A DNA stretch of 64,000 nt from assembly GCF_947172395.1 (NCBI RefSeq), contig NC_069086.1, positions 3,876,501 through 3,940,500 of the forward strand, written 5' to 3'. The first letter of the stretch is position 1; the number at the start of each line of letters is the position of its first letter. Source of the DNA: Bicyclus anynana. Lineage: Eukaryota > Arthropoda > Insecta > Lepidoptera > Nymphalidae. The notes beneath the pieces were generated by a model, which saw only the letters and a list, made by a program, of their open reading frames with translations, did not search any database and had not been told where the DNA came from. The position numbers were made by a program, and so were the translations under genes. Shown here piece by piece: positions 33,506 to 44,305 of this stretch.

Positions 33506-33832
33506 GAGCCGAGATAGCCCAGTGGATATGACCTCTGCTTCCGATTCTGGAGGGTGTTGGTTCGAATCCGGGCCGGGGCATGCCCCTCCAACTTTTCAGT
33601 TATGTGCATTTTAAGAAATTTAATATCACATGTCTCAAACGGTGAAGAAAAAACATCGCGAGGAAATCTGAATATCAGAGAATTTTCTTAATTCTCTGCA
33701 TGTGTGAAGTCTGCCAATCCGCATTGGGCCAGCGTGGTGAACTATTGGCCTAACCCCTCTCATTCTAAAAAGAGACTCGAGCTCAGCAGTGAGCCGAATA
33801 TGGGTTGATAATGATGCTGATGATGATGATGA
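33506..33832 (+). mobile_element. SINE family A, full length, in duplication copy 1
   Basis: Good reference copy: A box GATAGCCCAGTGGATATGAC, B box GGTTCGAATCC, full body, tail GATAATGATGCTGATGATGATGATGAA. It has an extra run in the AAGAAAAAACATCG block. Confidence 0.93.
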
Positions 33833-34185
33833 ATTAGATCTTAGTAGGCAAAAGCATTTTACTAAGATCATTCACAGTAACGCAATATATTATTGGAGTT
33901 TGAGCACTAAAGAAAAGTATTAAAGTAGAAGTACATAACTTTTTTAATTATAGTGTCCATTCTGTTGACGTTAAGTATTTTTTTATGGGCCGACATCAAA
34001 TGTTGATGGCGACCGTAATCTATAAGTTATATATACAAATATTAGCTATCACTTTCTAAATTTTACTGACTTAATACCGAAATTAATTTTTATTTTGGGC
34101 CTTTTTACCAGACCGCAAGAAGGGTTATGTTTTTCGCGCGTATCTTGTATGTATGTAAGTAAGTAAGTAACTTGTATGTATGTTC

Positions 34186-34305
34186 GACCAACCCCATGGC
34201 GCAGTGCTATGCGCGGTGGATTTACAAGACGGAGGTCCTGAATTCGATCCCCGGCTCGGCCGATGGAGGTGTTCTTTATTGTTCCAGGTCTGGCTGGTGG
34301 AAAAC
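34186..34305 (+). mobile_element. SINE family B head fragment, in copy 1
   Basis: A box TGGCGCAGTGCTATGCGCGG, B box ATTCGATCCCC, ends at CTGGCTGGTGGAAAAC. Preceded by (GTAA)n/(TGTA)n microsatellite at 34145-34183. Confidence 0.85.
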
Positions 34306-34360
34306 AACGAGATCGTCTTACTTACATCCAAATATTTGACACGTTTAACAGTCATCACAC

Positions 34361-34565
34361 TACACACTAATATTATAAAGGTGAAAGCTTGTGTGTAAGT
34401 GTGTAAGTATGTTTGTTCCTCCTTTACGCTGCGGCTACTGAAGATTTAGCTGAAATTTGGAATGGAAACTGGGTGGATGGACTTGTCATCCAGGAAAAAT
34501 CCATGGTTCCCGCGGGATTTGTTAAAAACTTAATTCCACGCGGAAAAGTCGCGGGCGTCCGCTAG
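34361..34565 (+). mobile_element. Helitron-like element, 205 bp, in copy 1
   Basis: 5' TACACACTAATATTATAAAG; middle GAAATTTGGAATGGAAACTG, AAATCCATGGTTCCCGCGGG; 3' GCGGGCGTCCGCTAG|T. The CGCGGAAAAGTCGCG hairpin precedes the end. Confidence 0.85.
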
Positions 34566-35009
34566 TAAGTAATATTTTCTTTTCTTCTGTAATAAAATGA
34601 AAAACCTGACATGTATAGTTTACCTCAACATAAATCATTATTTTGTACATAAAAGGTACCCGTAGATATCTTAAAGTAACTGTCGGCATTTCACGACTTC
34701 CAGAGAGGGTTATAATAAAATTTTGATACACGAATAATGCCATAAAATCCATCACTTTTTCAATAAAAACGCGCCAAATCCCGACTGAAAATCTCCACCC
34801 GGCTAAGTCGAAGTAACATCAGTGTAATCCGCGACCGGTATCTTACCTAGTCATCCTTTCATAACTTTCCAGACAGATTCTATTTCATGGAAACTTGAGT
34901 GAAAAGAATATTACGAGCGACGATTTTATTATATTTATTTTGTTGCTTTTCTAGTAAATTTGGCACCATCTATTCGCAATAAAAGGATTTGAAAGTATAA
35001 AACTTCCTT

Positions 35010-35182
35010 CATTATTATAAACCCATATTCGGCTCATTGTAGAGCACTAGTCTCTTCTCAGGATGAGAGGGGTTAGGCTAATAGTCCATCCCGCTGGCCC
35101 AATGCGGAATGACAGACTTCACACACGTAGAGATTTAAGAAAATTCTCAGGTATGCAGTTTTCCTCACAATGTTTTTTTTGT
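35010..35182 (-). mobile_element. SINE family A, tail half, in copy 1
   Basis: ACCCATATTCGGCTCATTGT, GAGAGGGGTTAGGCTAATAG, then body to TCAGGTATGCAGTTTTCCTC; head missing. It ends at a TTTTTTTTG run. Confidence 0.85.
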
Positions 35183-35335
35183 TTTATGTAAATCGTGATG
35201 AAACCTTACTTCACTATGATGTAATTGTTTCACCATCAACTTCATAATCAGTATATTCAGGACCAGCCCTTCCTCATTGTAGGGGATAAGAGCCCACCAC
35301 GCTGCTACGGTGTTTGGCTTTTTAACGATTTTTGA

Positions 35336-35660
35336 CAGCCTCCGTGACGTAGTGGTAAACGCCGTAGTTTACGAGACGTAGGTCCTGGATTCGTTCCCCG
35401 GCTGGGCCGATTAAGGTTTTCTTAATTGGTCCAGGTCTGGCTGATGGCACGCTTCGGCCGTGGCTAGTTACCACCCTCCTGACAAAGATGTACCACCAAG
35501 CGATTTAGCGTTCCGGTACGATGTCGTATAGAAACTGAAAGGGGTGTCGATTTTCATCCTCCTCCTAACAAGTTAGCTCGCTTCCATCTTAGATTGCAAT
35601 ATCACTTACCATCAGGTGAGATTGTAATCAAGGGAAAACATGTAAAGAATAAAAAAGGGG
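35336..35660 (+). mobile_element. SINE family B, full length, in copy 1
   Basis: GCCTCCGTGACGTAGTGGTA head, mutated B box GATTCGTTCCC, full body to ACCATCAGGTGAGATTG and an A-rich tail. The start of its head differs from the consensus (AAACGCCGTAGTTTACGAGA). Confidence 0.9.
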
Positions 35661-35854
35661 GGTCCTACAACATGGTCAGGACTCCCACTATCCTTATAGG
35701 AGAGTGGATATAAAACCCACAAAGCTACTCAAAAGCGAGCAGACTTAGAATGTTTGACTTTTAACGATCATTGTCAGATGTTAATAATGATAATAATTCA
35801 CTAACATTGACGTTTTGTGAGTTGACATTTATGCGAATTTACGATTCTATGTAA

Positions 35855-36010
35855 CAAATGACGTCTAATCTGATGAAAGTCTACTGACAACCCTACGGAT
35901 ATCGTACAGTAGGTAGATGGCATTTCTCATTTGATTGTGTGAGATGTTTATTTTAATAGGTTGTTAAACAAGACCAAATTAGTGAATAGCCCAGCAGGTC
36001 TACACGTTAT
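35855..36010. repeat. Unclassified repeat H, copy 2
   Basis: GACGTCTAATCTGATGAAAG to AGTGAATAGCCCAGCAGGTC. Related to 11560-11745. It lies in duplication copy 1; its twin is at 39895. Confidence 0.6.
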
Positions 36011-36310
36011 TGACACGTTGGCTATTTGAAAAACTATTTGACAGTTCATATTGGCATTACAAGTTCATAGCAAATAGTATGAAATTGATAGGGGCGCGCG
36101 GTAGTTCGGCAAATCAAATAATCGAATCGTGGCTATCTGCGAGGCACCCACCTAATCCATTGTTATAAAGGGGTATTCAGAACGGCTATTTATTTTATCG
36201 CAAATCGCTATGTTCTTATCGTATGCAGGGATTTGGTGTATGATGAAGTTGTGTTTATTTTGGCTCACTTTATTTTCACGTGTATGAGTTCATCAAACAA
36301 CATCAAAGAA

Positions 36311-36505
36311 TCTATACTGATATTATAAAGGTGAAGAGTTTGTTTGTTTGATTGAACGCGCTAATCTCGGGAACTACTGGTCCGATTTGATTCTCGACCG
36401 TTCGATTGAATTCTTTCAGTGTTAGATAGCCTATTTATCGAGGAAGGCTATAGGCTATATTGTTTCCCCGTATTCCTACAGGAACGGGAACCACGCGGGT
36501 GAAAT
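36311..36505 (+). mobile_element. Helitron-like element, 3' end deleted
   Basis: Starts A|TCTATACTGATATTATAAAG. Runs to CCACGCGGGTGAAAT, then breaks off before the hairpin and CTAG. The twin in copy 2 continues past this point, so the break marks a deletion. Confidence 0.87.
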
Positions 36506-36682
36506 AGACAAATGATTGGTGTTTAAGTCAAATATGTCCGATGTTGACACCTCAAAACACAGCCACTGAATAACGGAGTATACGGAATAGTAAGTAGTAC
36601 GGAATAAAAAAAATATGTTATTCATCAATATGTTTTAAGTCAACTGGTTAATTAGGTAGGTATATTTTGCATCACCATCATC

Positions 36683-36838
36683 ACATCATCACCACTGTCC
36701 ACTGCTGGATATGTCCAGCTGTGGACCTCCATCGACTGATAATGATGATGATGATGATGATGATGATCATCATTATCAGTCGATGGAGGTCCACAGCTGG
36801 ACATATCCAGCAGTGGACAGTGGTGATGATGATGAAGT
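36683..36838. repeat. ~150-bp palindrome between the two duplicated copies
   Basis: Left arm CACTGTCCACTGCTGGATAT, GTCCAGCTGTGGACCTCC, ATCGACTGATAATGATGATG; right arm is its exact reverse complement. The centre is (GAT)n meeting (ATC)n at about 36766. The sequence is LINE 3' end plus tail, arranged head to head. Confidence 0.93.
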
Positions 36839-37048
36839 AAGCACTCACAATACATGAATTTATATTAAAATATTCATTTCCGTACGTTGCATGTTGTAAA
36901 ATATATTTTATATTTATGAAAGTTTCAAAAGAAATAGCAGAATAAAAAGGTATGGAAAATAAAGAAATTCTTATGAACGTTTTCCTTAACTTGAATACGT
37001 GCCTTATTCGTTTACGCTTGCTTGATAGTTAAGGAATTTAGATCGTTC
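36750..37048. repeat. Inverted copy of 29769-30045
   Basis: Reading leftward from 37048, AACGATCTAAATTCC, CTATCAAGCAAGCGTAAACG and TTTCTTTATTTTCCATACC follow the order seen from 29769 rightward. The right edge is exactly where duplication copy 2 begins. Confidence 0.88.
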
Positions 37049-37582
37049 ACAAGGATTATATCTACCTTTTTACTATTATATAAATATAGATTAAATTTAC
37101 TGTTAGTCTAAGGTCCGTATTAGAAACGTCCTTCAACGATCTGTTTATTGGATGAAAAGTAAGATCAAATCTAATACGTTTAAAATATTGAGGTTGCCTC
37201 AAAAACTCCTAGCCAAACTGTCACTAATGATAGTTTATGTCAGTTTGGCCAGAAAATTTTTGGAAAACCTACTCGCAATATATTTTTGTACGTACTAAAT
37301 TTGATATAAAACACTTTTTATCAAATAAACAGATGGGTGAAGTTCGTTCATAATACAAATCTTCTATTAAAAATACTTAGACAAAACTAAGATGGCCTCC
37401 AAGTTAAACGTAATCGACATAATTCACATCCAGTCCATTGCCTAAAATCTTCATTAAATATCTTTTTTATGTTTATTTGCGGAGAGTATAATGGTAAAGA
37501 AAAAGCCTTCTAAAACAATTAAGCATTAATTAAGACGTGAAAAACGGCGATAATAAAAATTAACAACCGATAAATATAACAC

Positions 37583-37885
37583 GAGCCGTGATAGCCCAGT
37601 GGATATGACCTCTGCTTCCGATTCTGGAGGGTGTGGGTTCGAATCCGGTCCGGGGCATGCCCCTCCAACTTTTCAGTTGTGTGCATTTTAGGAAATTTAA
37701 TATCACATGTCTCAAACGGTAAAGACCTGAATACCAGAGAATTTTCTTAATTCTCTGCATGTGTAAAGTCTGCCAATCCGCATTGGCCAGCGTGGTGAAC
37801 TATTGGCCTAACCCCTCTCATTCTTAAAGGAGAGCTCAGCAGTGAGCCGAATATGCATTGATAATGATGCTGATGATGATGATGA
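37583..37885 (+). mobile_element. SINE family A in duplication copy 2
   Basis: Twin of 33506-33832. Has GTGATAGCCCAGTGG and GGTTCGAATCC. A ~20-bp deletion removes AAGGAAAACATCGTGAGG-type sequence near 37722. Confidence 0.93.
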
Positions 37886-38229
37886 ATTAGATCTTAGTAG
37901 GCAAAAGCATTTTACTAAGATCATTCACAGTAACGCAATATATTATTGGAGTTTGAGCACTAAAGAAAAGTATTAAAGTAAGAAGTACATAACTTTTTTA
38001 ATTATAGTGTCCATTCTGTTGACGTTAAGTATTTTTTTATGGGCCGACATCAAATGTTGATGGCGACCGTAATCTATAAGTTATATACACAAATATTAGC
38101 TATCACTTTCTAAATTTTACTGACTTAATACCGAAATTAATTTTTATTTTGGGCCTTTTTACCAGACCGCAAGAAGGGTTATGTTTTTCGCGCGTATCTT
38201 GTATGTATGTAAGTAAGTAAGTAACTTGT

Positions 38230-38358
38230 ATGTATGTTCGACCAACCCCGTGGCGCAGTGCTATGCGCGGTGGATTTACAAGACGGAGGTCCTGAATTCG
38301 ATCCCCGGCTCGGCCGATGGAGGTGTTCTTTATTGTTCCAGGTCTGGCTGGTGGAAAA
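38230..38358 (+). mobile_element. SINE family B head fragment in copy 2
   Basis: Twin of 34186-34305; one visible difference is CCCCGTGGCGCAG versus CCCCATGGCGCAG. Confidence 0.85.
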
Positions 38359-38414
38359 CAACGAGATCGTCTTACTTACATCCAAATATTTGACACGTTT
38401 AACAGTCATCACAC

Positions 38415-38619
38415 TACACACTAATATTATAAAGGTGAAAGCTTGTGTGTAAGTGTGTAAGTATGTTTGTTCCTCCTTTACGCTGCGGCTACTGAAGATT
38501 TAGCTGAAATTTGGAATGGAAACTGGGTGGATGGACTTGTCATCCAGGAAAAATCCATGGTTCCCGCGGGATTTGTTAAAAACTTAATTCCACGCGGAAA
38601 AGTCGCGGGCGTCCGCTAG
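38415..38619 (+). mobile_element. Helitron-like element in copy 2
   Basis: Twin of 34361-34565, identical as far as I can see by eye. Confidence 0.85.
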
Positions 38620-39069
38620 TAAGTAATATTTTCTTTTCTTCTGTAATAAAATGAAAAACCTGACATGTATAGTTTACCTCAACATAAATCATTATTTTGT
38701 ACATAAAAGGTACCCGTAGATATCTTAAAGTAACTGTCGGCATTTCACGACTTCCAGAGAGGGTTATAATAAAATTTTGATACACGAATAATGCCATAAA
38801 ATCCATCACTTTTTCAATAAAAACGCGCCAAATCCCGACTGAAAATCTCCACCCGGCTAAGTCGAAGTAGCATCAGTGTAATCCGCGACCGGTATCTTAC
38901 CTAGTCATCCTTTCATAACTTTCCAGACAGATTCTATTTCATGGAAATTTGAGTGAAAAGAATATTACGAGCGACGATTTTATTATATTTATTTTGTTGC
39001 TTTTCTAGTAAATTTGGCACCATCTATTCGCAATAAAAGGATTTGAAAGTATAAAGCTTCCTTCATTAT

Positions 39070-39228
39070 TATAAACCCATATTCGGCTCATTGTAGAGCA
39101 CTAGTCTCTTCTCAGGGTGAGAGGGGTTAGGCTAATAGTCCACCACGCTGACCCAATGCGGAATGACAGACTTCACACACGTAGAGATTTAAGAAAATTC
39201 TCAGGTATGCAGATTTCCTCACAATGTT
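39070..39228 (-). mobile_element. SINE family A tail half in copy 2
   Basis: Twin of 35010-35182, with few substitutions (AGGGTGAG versus AGGATGAG; CACCACGCTGACC versus CATCCCGCTGGCC). Confidence 0.85.
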
Positions 39229-39385
39229 TTTTTTGTTTTATGTAGATTGTGAGGAAACCTTACTTCAATATGATGTAATTGTTTCACCATCAACTTCATA
39301 ATCAGTATATTCAGGACCAGCCCTTCCTCATTGTAGGGGATAAGAGCCCACCATGCTGCTACGGTGTTTGGCTCTTTAACGATTT

Positions 39386-39720
39386 TTGACAGCCTCCGTG
39401 ACGTAGTGATAAACGCCGTAATTTACAAGACGTAGGTCCTGGATTCGATCCCCGGCTGGGTCGATTAAGGTTTTCTTAATGGGTCCAATTCTGGCTGGTG
39501 GGACGCTTCGGCCGTGGCTAGTTACCACCCTCCTGACAAAGACGTACCGCCAAGCGATTTAGCGTTCCGGTACGATGACGTATAGAAACCGAAAGGGGTG
39601 TGTGGATTTTCATAGTCCTCCTAACAAGTTGGCCCGCTTCCATCTTAGATTGCATTATCACTTACCATCAGGTGAGATTGTAATCAAGGGCAAATATGTA
39701 AAGAATAAAAAAGGGGGGTC
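39386..39720 (+). mobile_element. SINE family B in copy 2
   Basis: Twin of 35336-35660. Its B box is intact here (GGATTCGATCCCC). Confidence 0.9.
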
Positions 39721-39894
39721 CTACAGCATGGTCAGAACTCCCACTATCCTTATAGGAGAGTGGATATAAAACCCACAAAGCTACTCAAAAGCGAGCAGAC
39801 TTAGAATGTTTGACTTTTAACGATCATTGTCAGATGTTAATAATGATAATAATTCACTAACATTGACGTTTTGTGAGTTGACATTTATGCGAAT

Positions 39895-40050
39895 TTACGA
39901 TTCTATGTATGACGTCTAATCTGATGAAAGTCTACTGACAACCCTACGGATATCGTATAGATGGCATTTCTCATTTGATTGTGTGAGATGTTTATTTTAA
40001 TAGGTTGTTAAACAAGACCAAATTAGTGAATAGCCCAGCAGGTCTACACG
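39895..40050. repeat. Unclassified repeat H, copy 3
   Basis: Twin of 35855-36010 in duplication copy 2, with a ~10-bp deletion (TATCGTATAGATGGC). Confidence 0.6.
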
Positions 40051-40353
40051 TTATTAACATGTTGGCTATTTGAAAACTATTTGACAGTTGATATTGACAC
40101 TACAAGTTCATAGCAAATAGTATGAAATTGATAGGGGCGCGCGGTAGTTCGGCAAATCAAATAATCGAATCGTGGCTATCTGCGAGGCACCCACCTAATC
40201 CATTGTTATAAAGGGGTATTCAGAACGGCTATTTATTTTATCGCAAATCGCTGTGTTCTTATCGTATGCCGGGATATGGTGTATGATGAAGTTGTGTTTA
40301 TTTTGGCTCACTTTATTTTCACGTGTATGAGTTCATCAAACAACATCAAAGAA

Positions 40354-40564
40354 TCTATACTGATATTATAAATCTGAAGAGTTTGTTTGTTTGATTGAAC
40401 GCGCTAATCTCGGGAACTACTGCTCCGATTTGATTCTCGGCCGTTCGATTGAATTCTTTCAGTGTTAGATAGCCCATTTATCGAGGAAGGCTATAGGCTA
40501 TATTGTATCCCCGTATTCCTACAGGAACGGGAACCACGCGGGTGAAATCGCTCGGCGTCTATAG
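40354..40564 (+). mobile_element. Helitron-like element in copy 2
   Basis: A|TCTATACTGATATTATAAAT to GGTGAAATCGCTCGGCGTCTATAG. The 3' end, mutated from GTCAGCTAG, is still present, unlike in copy 1. Confidence 0.85.
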
Positions 40565-41059
40565 TGGTGTGATATAATACTATGTTTTATCGAATCCAAT
40601 ACGCCTAACATGCGATCAACTATAGTCTAGCAAGTTCGTTAATAATATTCGCATGATATGCGGGCGACAGCGGGAAAGACTGCGCGGGTGTGAAGTCGTG
40701 CGAGCGGGGAAGTGACGTGTATTTTCATTCATCGCTACACGCCGCCCGGCCCGCGCGCAACATCGGGGTTGTTGCGAACGAAGTTGCCGAACTACAGATA
40801 ACTCGTGAAGAGAAATAGACAATTTATGAATCGAAAATTGAAGAATTTCAAAGTGAAGAGAAAAGATAATTTTCAATCGAATACGAGTAGCAGCGCATCC
40901 GAATGTACCGCTGGTAAGGCTGGACTCAAATCCTGGAGGTGTAGGGTTTGTTTCTCACCCGTTGGACTATTCTTGTACCTGCTCCTAACACTCAGTTAAA
41001 GCGGAAATGGGAGTATCAGTCATTAAAATACATGGTTAATCGTAGACAGAAAAGTCAAT
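40549..41059. other. Segment kept only in duplication copy 2, with a CpG-rich core
   Basis: Begins with the Helitron's last bases. A CpG-rich stretch (40660-40790: GCGGGCGACAGCGGG, GCCGCCCGGCCCGCGCGC) stands out from AT-rich surroundings. Frames within it, such as 40805-40999, show no domain. GGCGGCGTGTAGCGATGAATG (minus strand) resembles AGGAGGCGTGTAGCGGTCAATG at 46325 on the plus strand, so it may be part of a repeat's promoter region. Confidence 0.6.
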
Positions 41060-41204
41060 AGACAAATGACTGGTGTTGTAAGTCAAATATATCCGATGTT
41101 GTCACCTCAAAATACAGACACTGAATAAGTATTAACGGAATAAAAAAATATGTTATTCACCAATACGTTTTAAGTTAACAGGTTAATTAGGTAGGTATAT
41201 TTTG

Positions 41205-42247
41205 TAACAAGTTGTGGCTGTAATTTTAGAGTTATTCCTGTTTTACAGATGCAATGGAAGCGTTCCGTCGTCTATTGACTTCACTGTCTACGTGGCTTAT
41301 GTTCTTTTAAAAAGAGAATCATACAATTTAAACTCCATATTTGAAATTGGAATTTCAAACAGACTAATCCCCCTCTACGTTAATTTATCACTCTCAGCAC
41401 CTAGACGGGTTCTCGTTCTCGCTATTACCTGCTTACACAGCGTCAGACAGAGAGTACTAACTAAAATTTATTATAGTGGGTAAACATCCCAACATCTGGC
41501 CTGCTAATCAAATGATGTAGGTTATTTTTGACTCTCCGAATAACGTGAAGATATCTTGAGTTTATTATGTTATAATAAATTCAACTTGTGAATTTTGTGT
41601 AGGTATACTATAGTTAAATATTTATTAATACTGGCGCCAAGCGAATTTATTGTTTCCGCCCTGTTTGTGACGAGTACACATCCGTTGGAAAATCATCATC
41701 TTGTAATATTACACTTATTTTAAAGGTCGCCCTCCATCCATCGTTTTGTGGTGTAACAGCTTTAGAAGGAGAATGTCAATAGAGCTCTTCTCAACAGAAC
41801 CGGTGATATGAGTCTCTACAAGTAGTCAAACTTGACGTTTCAAAAGTGCTTGTATTTTCAATTTTGCTGGGATTACAAGAAATAACTTTTAAGCATTTAG
41901 GAAGGCGGGCAGGGAAAAAAGCTAAGATCAAGTAATTATGGGTTTCTTCTCCCAAAATACGGCTAGAATGATCGTGAGGTTGGCGTGACCATTGAGTAAG
42001 TGGGTTTTCTCAAAAGGTCTAGAACCCAGAGCCTTATGGATAGATAAGAAAAACACCTCGCAACAACACAATGCATGCGTTAAAAATAATAATTGATAAG
42101 TTAAATATTTAAATGCATAATTATTATTAATCTACTCAAATTCGAAAAGACTTTCGTTTTGTAGCCTTATTGGTAAAAGTCAAAATATTAAAATAAAACT
42201 TTTTCTATTAGAGCTTTAAATGCTATTAAATCGTCTTCTGGTTTTTT
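41205..42247. other. No gene seen
   Basis: An 89-codon plus frame at 41214-41483 has no recognisable motif. The rest is AT-rich and unassigned. Confidence 0.5.
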
Positions 42248-42315
42248 AAGTGCAAGCGCAGAAGCATCGCCTGATGTGGCCTGAAGGCAGAAGCAGAAGA
42301 GATGGGCGGAACAAC
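42248..42315. repeat. Short repeat I, copy 2
   Basis: GCGCAGAAGCATCGCCTGATG is the reverse complement of 12415-12435. Extends to GAAGCAGAAGAGATGGGCGG. Confidence 0.55.
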
Positions 42316-42829
42316 TCTCTAAGGGCGTCTCCTTCGAAACTCGGACCTCGGCTTAGAGGGCCGTTCTGGAAAGGTGCTTTGAACTGAGTGAATCTATTTT
42401 ATCCCCGCTTTGCTAAACTATACTGATGTATACAGCCAGTTTCTTCATGTAAAGCTAAAGTAACAGTAAAAGTAGTAAGTAGTAAAGAAGACTTTATTTT
42501 TCAGTCAATAAGACCGTCACTTTTGATTTATGACGTTACTTTGACTGTTACTTGCGATGAAGAAACTGGCCGTTGGAGATGTGAAATGAAAGCCTTCGAT
42601 AGCCAGACGTACCCCATTTTATGAAAACTGTTATTTCGCCATTGGATACTTGACCATATAATTGGACAGGACGATAGGGTAGTTGACTCATAACAATTTT
42701 TTTAGAAACAGTATTAATTAATTAATTTTGTAGTACATGGAATAAGGTTCCGAAATATGTCGATATTAATTTATAAAAAGTTAAGGATTTCAAACGTAAT
42801 TGAAAAATCATGTATTTTTAAGAATTTTC

Positions 42830-43128
42830 GAAACGTCAAAAGTTCTGTCGTCCATTTTGTGACGTCACAATGTTACTTTATGTACTAAACGTCAAACTAA
42901 TTATGAACTATTAATTTTGTAAAATGCTCCGTTTGGATTAGTCATGAAACAGTTTAAATATAGACCGTCATGGCCGACAGGCGGGCTCGTATTGTCAAAA
43001 ACATTGTCATAAACAAAATTTTAATGTAATCACGTTTAAAAAAATGAAAACAAATTTCAATCTATTAGAAAGATAATAATAACAATAATTTATGAATATT
43101 AAAAAAAAGTGTCAACTAGCCTATTAAG
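42830..43128 (+). repeat. Unclassified repeat J, copy 1
   Basis: Shares GTCATGGCCGACAGGCG, TGTAATCACGTTTAAAAAAA, TTTCAATCTATTAGAAAGAT and AAGTGTCAACTAGCCTATTA with 52610-52802. GTCGTCCATTTTGTGACGTC in the left part is missing from the other copy. Confidence 0.65.
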
Positions 43129-43570
43129 GATCTGGACCCTTGAAACCTGCTAGTTTTCAAATCCGATCTCTCAACTCCATAATTAGCTACCGTCCTTATC
43201 TATGTTAGAAACATGGGCTCAAAAACTGAGGCACGCCTGACTATGCATGCTTTTAATCCACAAGAGATGTAAAAAAAGTAACATTTATTTCTACCAGTGT
43301 GCCCTCAACTTTACAGAGGAATCAATCAACCGGTGTTAGTAATGAACGAGTTGGCGAAGTTAGAACGACGAGCGAGGTTCGATAACAGCTTGTATTTTAT
43401 GTCTAATGTACTGCATTATATTTAGTTGTTCGATAAACTGACTTATTTTTAGTAGACCCTGCTTGTTTATTTAATAGAGTGAAATCTAATTGAAAGCTTT
43501 ACTACACCTAAATTATTCATTTTGGTAACCATCTTGAAACACAGACAGTGTCATTAACTAAACATATTCA
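43129..43570. other. No gene seen
   Basis: Unassigned. No motifs. Confidence 0.55.
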
Positions 43571-43797
43571 TGGTCCTCTCAGAATGATAGGGGTTAGTCC
43601 GCCACGCTGGCTCAATGCAGATCGGCAGGTTTCCTCACGAGCTTTTATCTTCACCGTTTGAGATACGTGATATTCCATTTCTTTAAAAGCACATAACTGA
43701 AAAGTTGGTGGTGTATGCCGCGGACCGAATTCGAATCTACGTCTTCCAAATCGATCGCAGTAATCGAATCCACTGGGCTATCACGGCTCTTTAAAAT
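43571..43797 (-). mobile_element. SINE family A, internally deleted
   Basis: Minus strand head (GAGCCGTGATAGCCCAGTGG) and body to GGCTCAATGCAGATCGGCAG. The CACACACGCAGAGAATTAAGAAAATTC block is deleted, joining GGCAG to GTTTCCTCACGAG. Tail missing. Confidence 0.85.
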
Positions 43798-44052
43798 GAA
43801 TGAATGTAGAGACGAATTCCTATGGCAAATCATAACAAAGTTTCATAACTTCAATCGATTCATCAATTAAAACATAAAATATTGTAAATGCAGATATATG
43901 CGCAGAGCACAAGTATTCGGTCTTTTTTAGAGATTGCAGATAAATATAATCGTAGGCCCAGTTTAAACACAATCCTGGAATTCGTTACGCTACCTGTTGG
44001 TCGACTTTGGTCTTGTACGTTATATAAAAAGATAAGTGTTATGTTGATCTAA

Positions 44053-44305
44053 TAGCAAGGGGCACATAGTTCGAAGAGCTGATGGACGTTGGGGTCCCAA
44101 AGTGCTGGAATGGCGACCCCGAACTAGTAAGCGCAGTGTTGGCCGACCCCCCACCAGGTGGACTGACGACATCAAGCGAGTCGCAGGTATTCGCTGGATG
44201 CAGACGGCTCAGTATCGTGATGTTTGGAAGTCCCTACAAAAGGCCTATGTCCTGCAGTGGACATCCGTCGGCTGATATAATGTTGATGATAATGATGAAT
44301 AGCAA
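44053..44305 (+). mobile_element. RTE-like LINE 3' fragment
   Basis: Plus strand: TTCGAAGAGCTGATGGACGT, CAAAGTGCTGGAATGGCGAC, TGGACTGACGACATCAAGCG, CCTGCAGTGGACATCCGTCG, then a GATATAATGTTGATGATAAT tail. Frameshifted but well preserved. It shows the LINE 3' end and tail clearly. Confidence 0.87.

Larger units (their letters stand above)
32972..36669. repeat. Segmental duplication, copy 1 (~3.7 kb)
   Basis: Collinear with 37048-41204 from CACAAGGATTATATCTACC to GGTTAATTAGGTAGGTATAT. Long stretches (for example 34305-34850 versus 38360-38905) are nearly base-identical. All internal repeats are shared in the same positions, so they were present before the duplication. Compared with copy 2 it lacks about 511 bp and has some small indels. 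No protein-coding gene lies in it. Confidence 0.95.
37048..41204. repeat. Segmental duplication, copy 2 (~4.2 kb)
   Basis: Direct-orientation partner of 32972-36669, about 4.05-4.08 kb to its right. It keeps ~511 bp (40549-41059) absent from copy 1. It ends at TAGGTAGGTATATTTTG, after which the two flanks diverge (ATCACC versus TAACAAG). Confidence 0.95.

Noticed and set aside
34522..34755. 77-codon minus frame repeated identically at 38576-38809 as a conserved gene
   Set aside because: Identity comes from the segmental duplication; the frame starts in a Helitron end and has no domain.
36652..36855. Histidine-rich minus-strand frame
   Set aside because: The His runs are translation of the (ATG/CAT)n tail repeats inside the palindrome.
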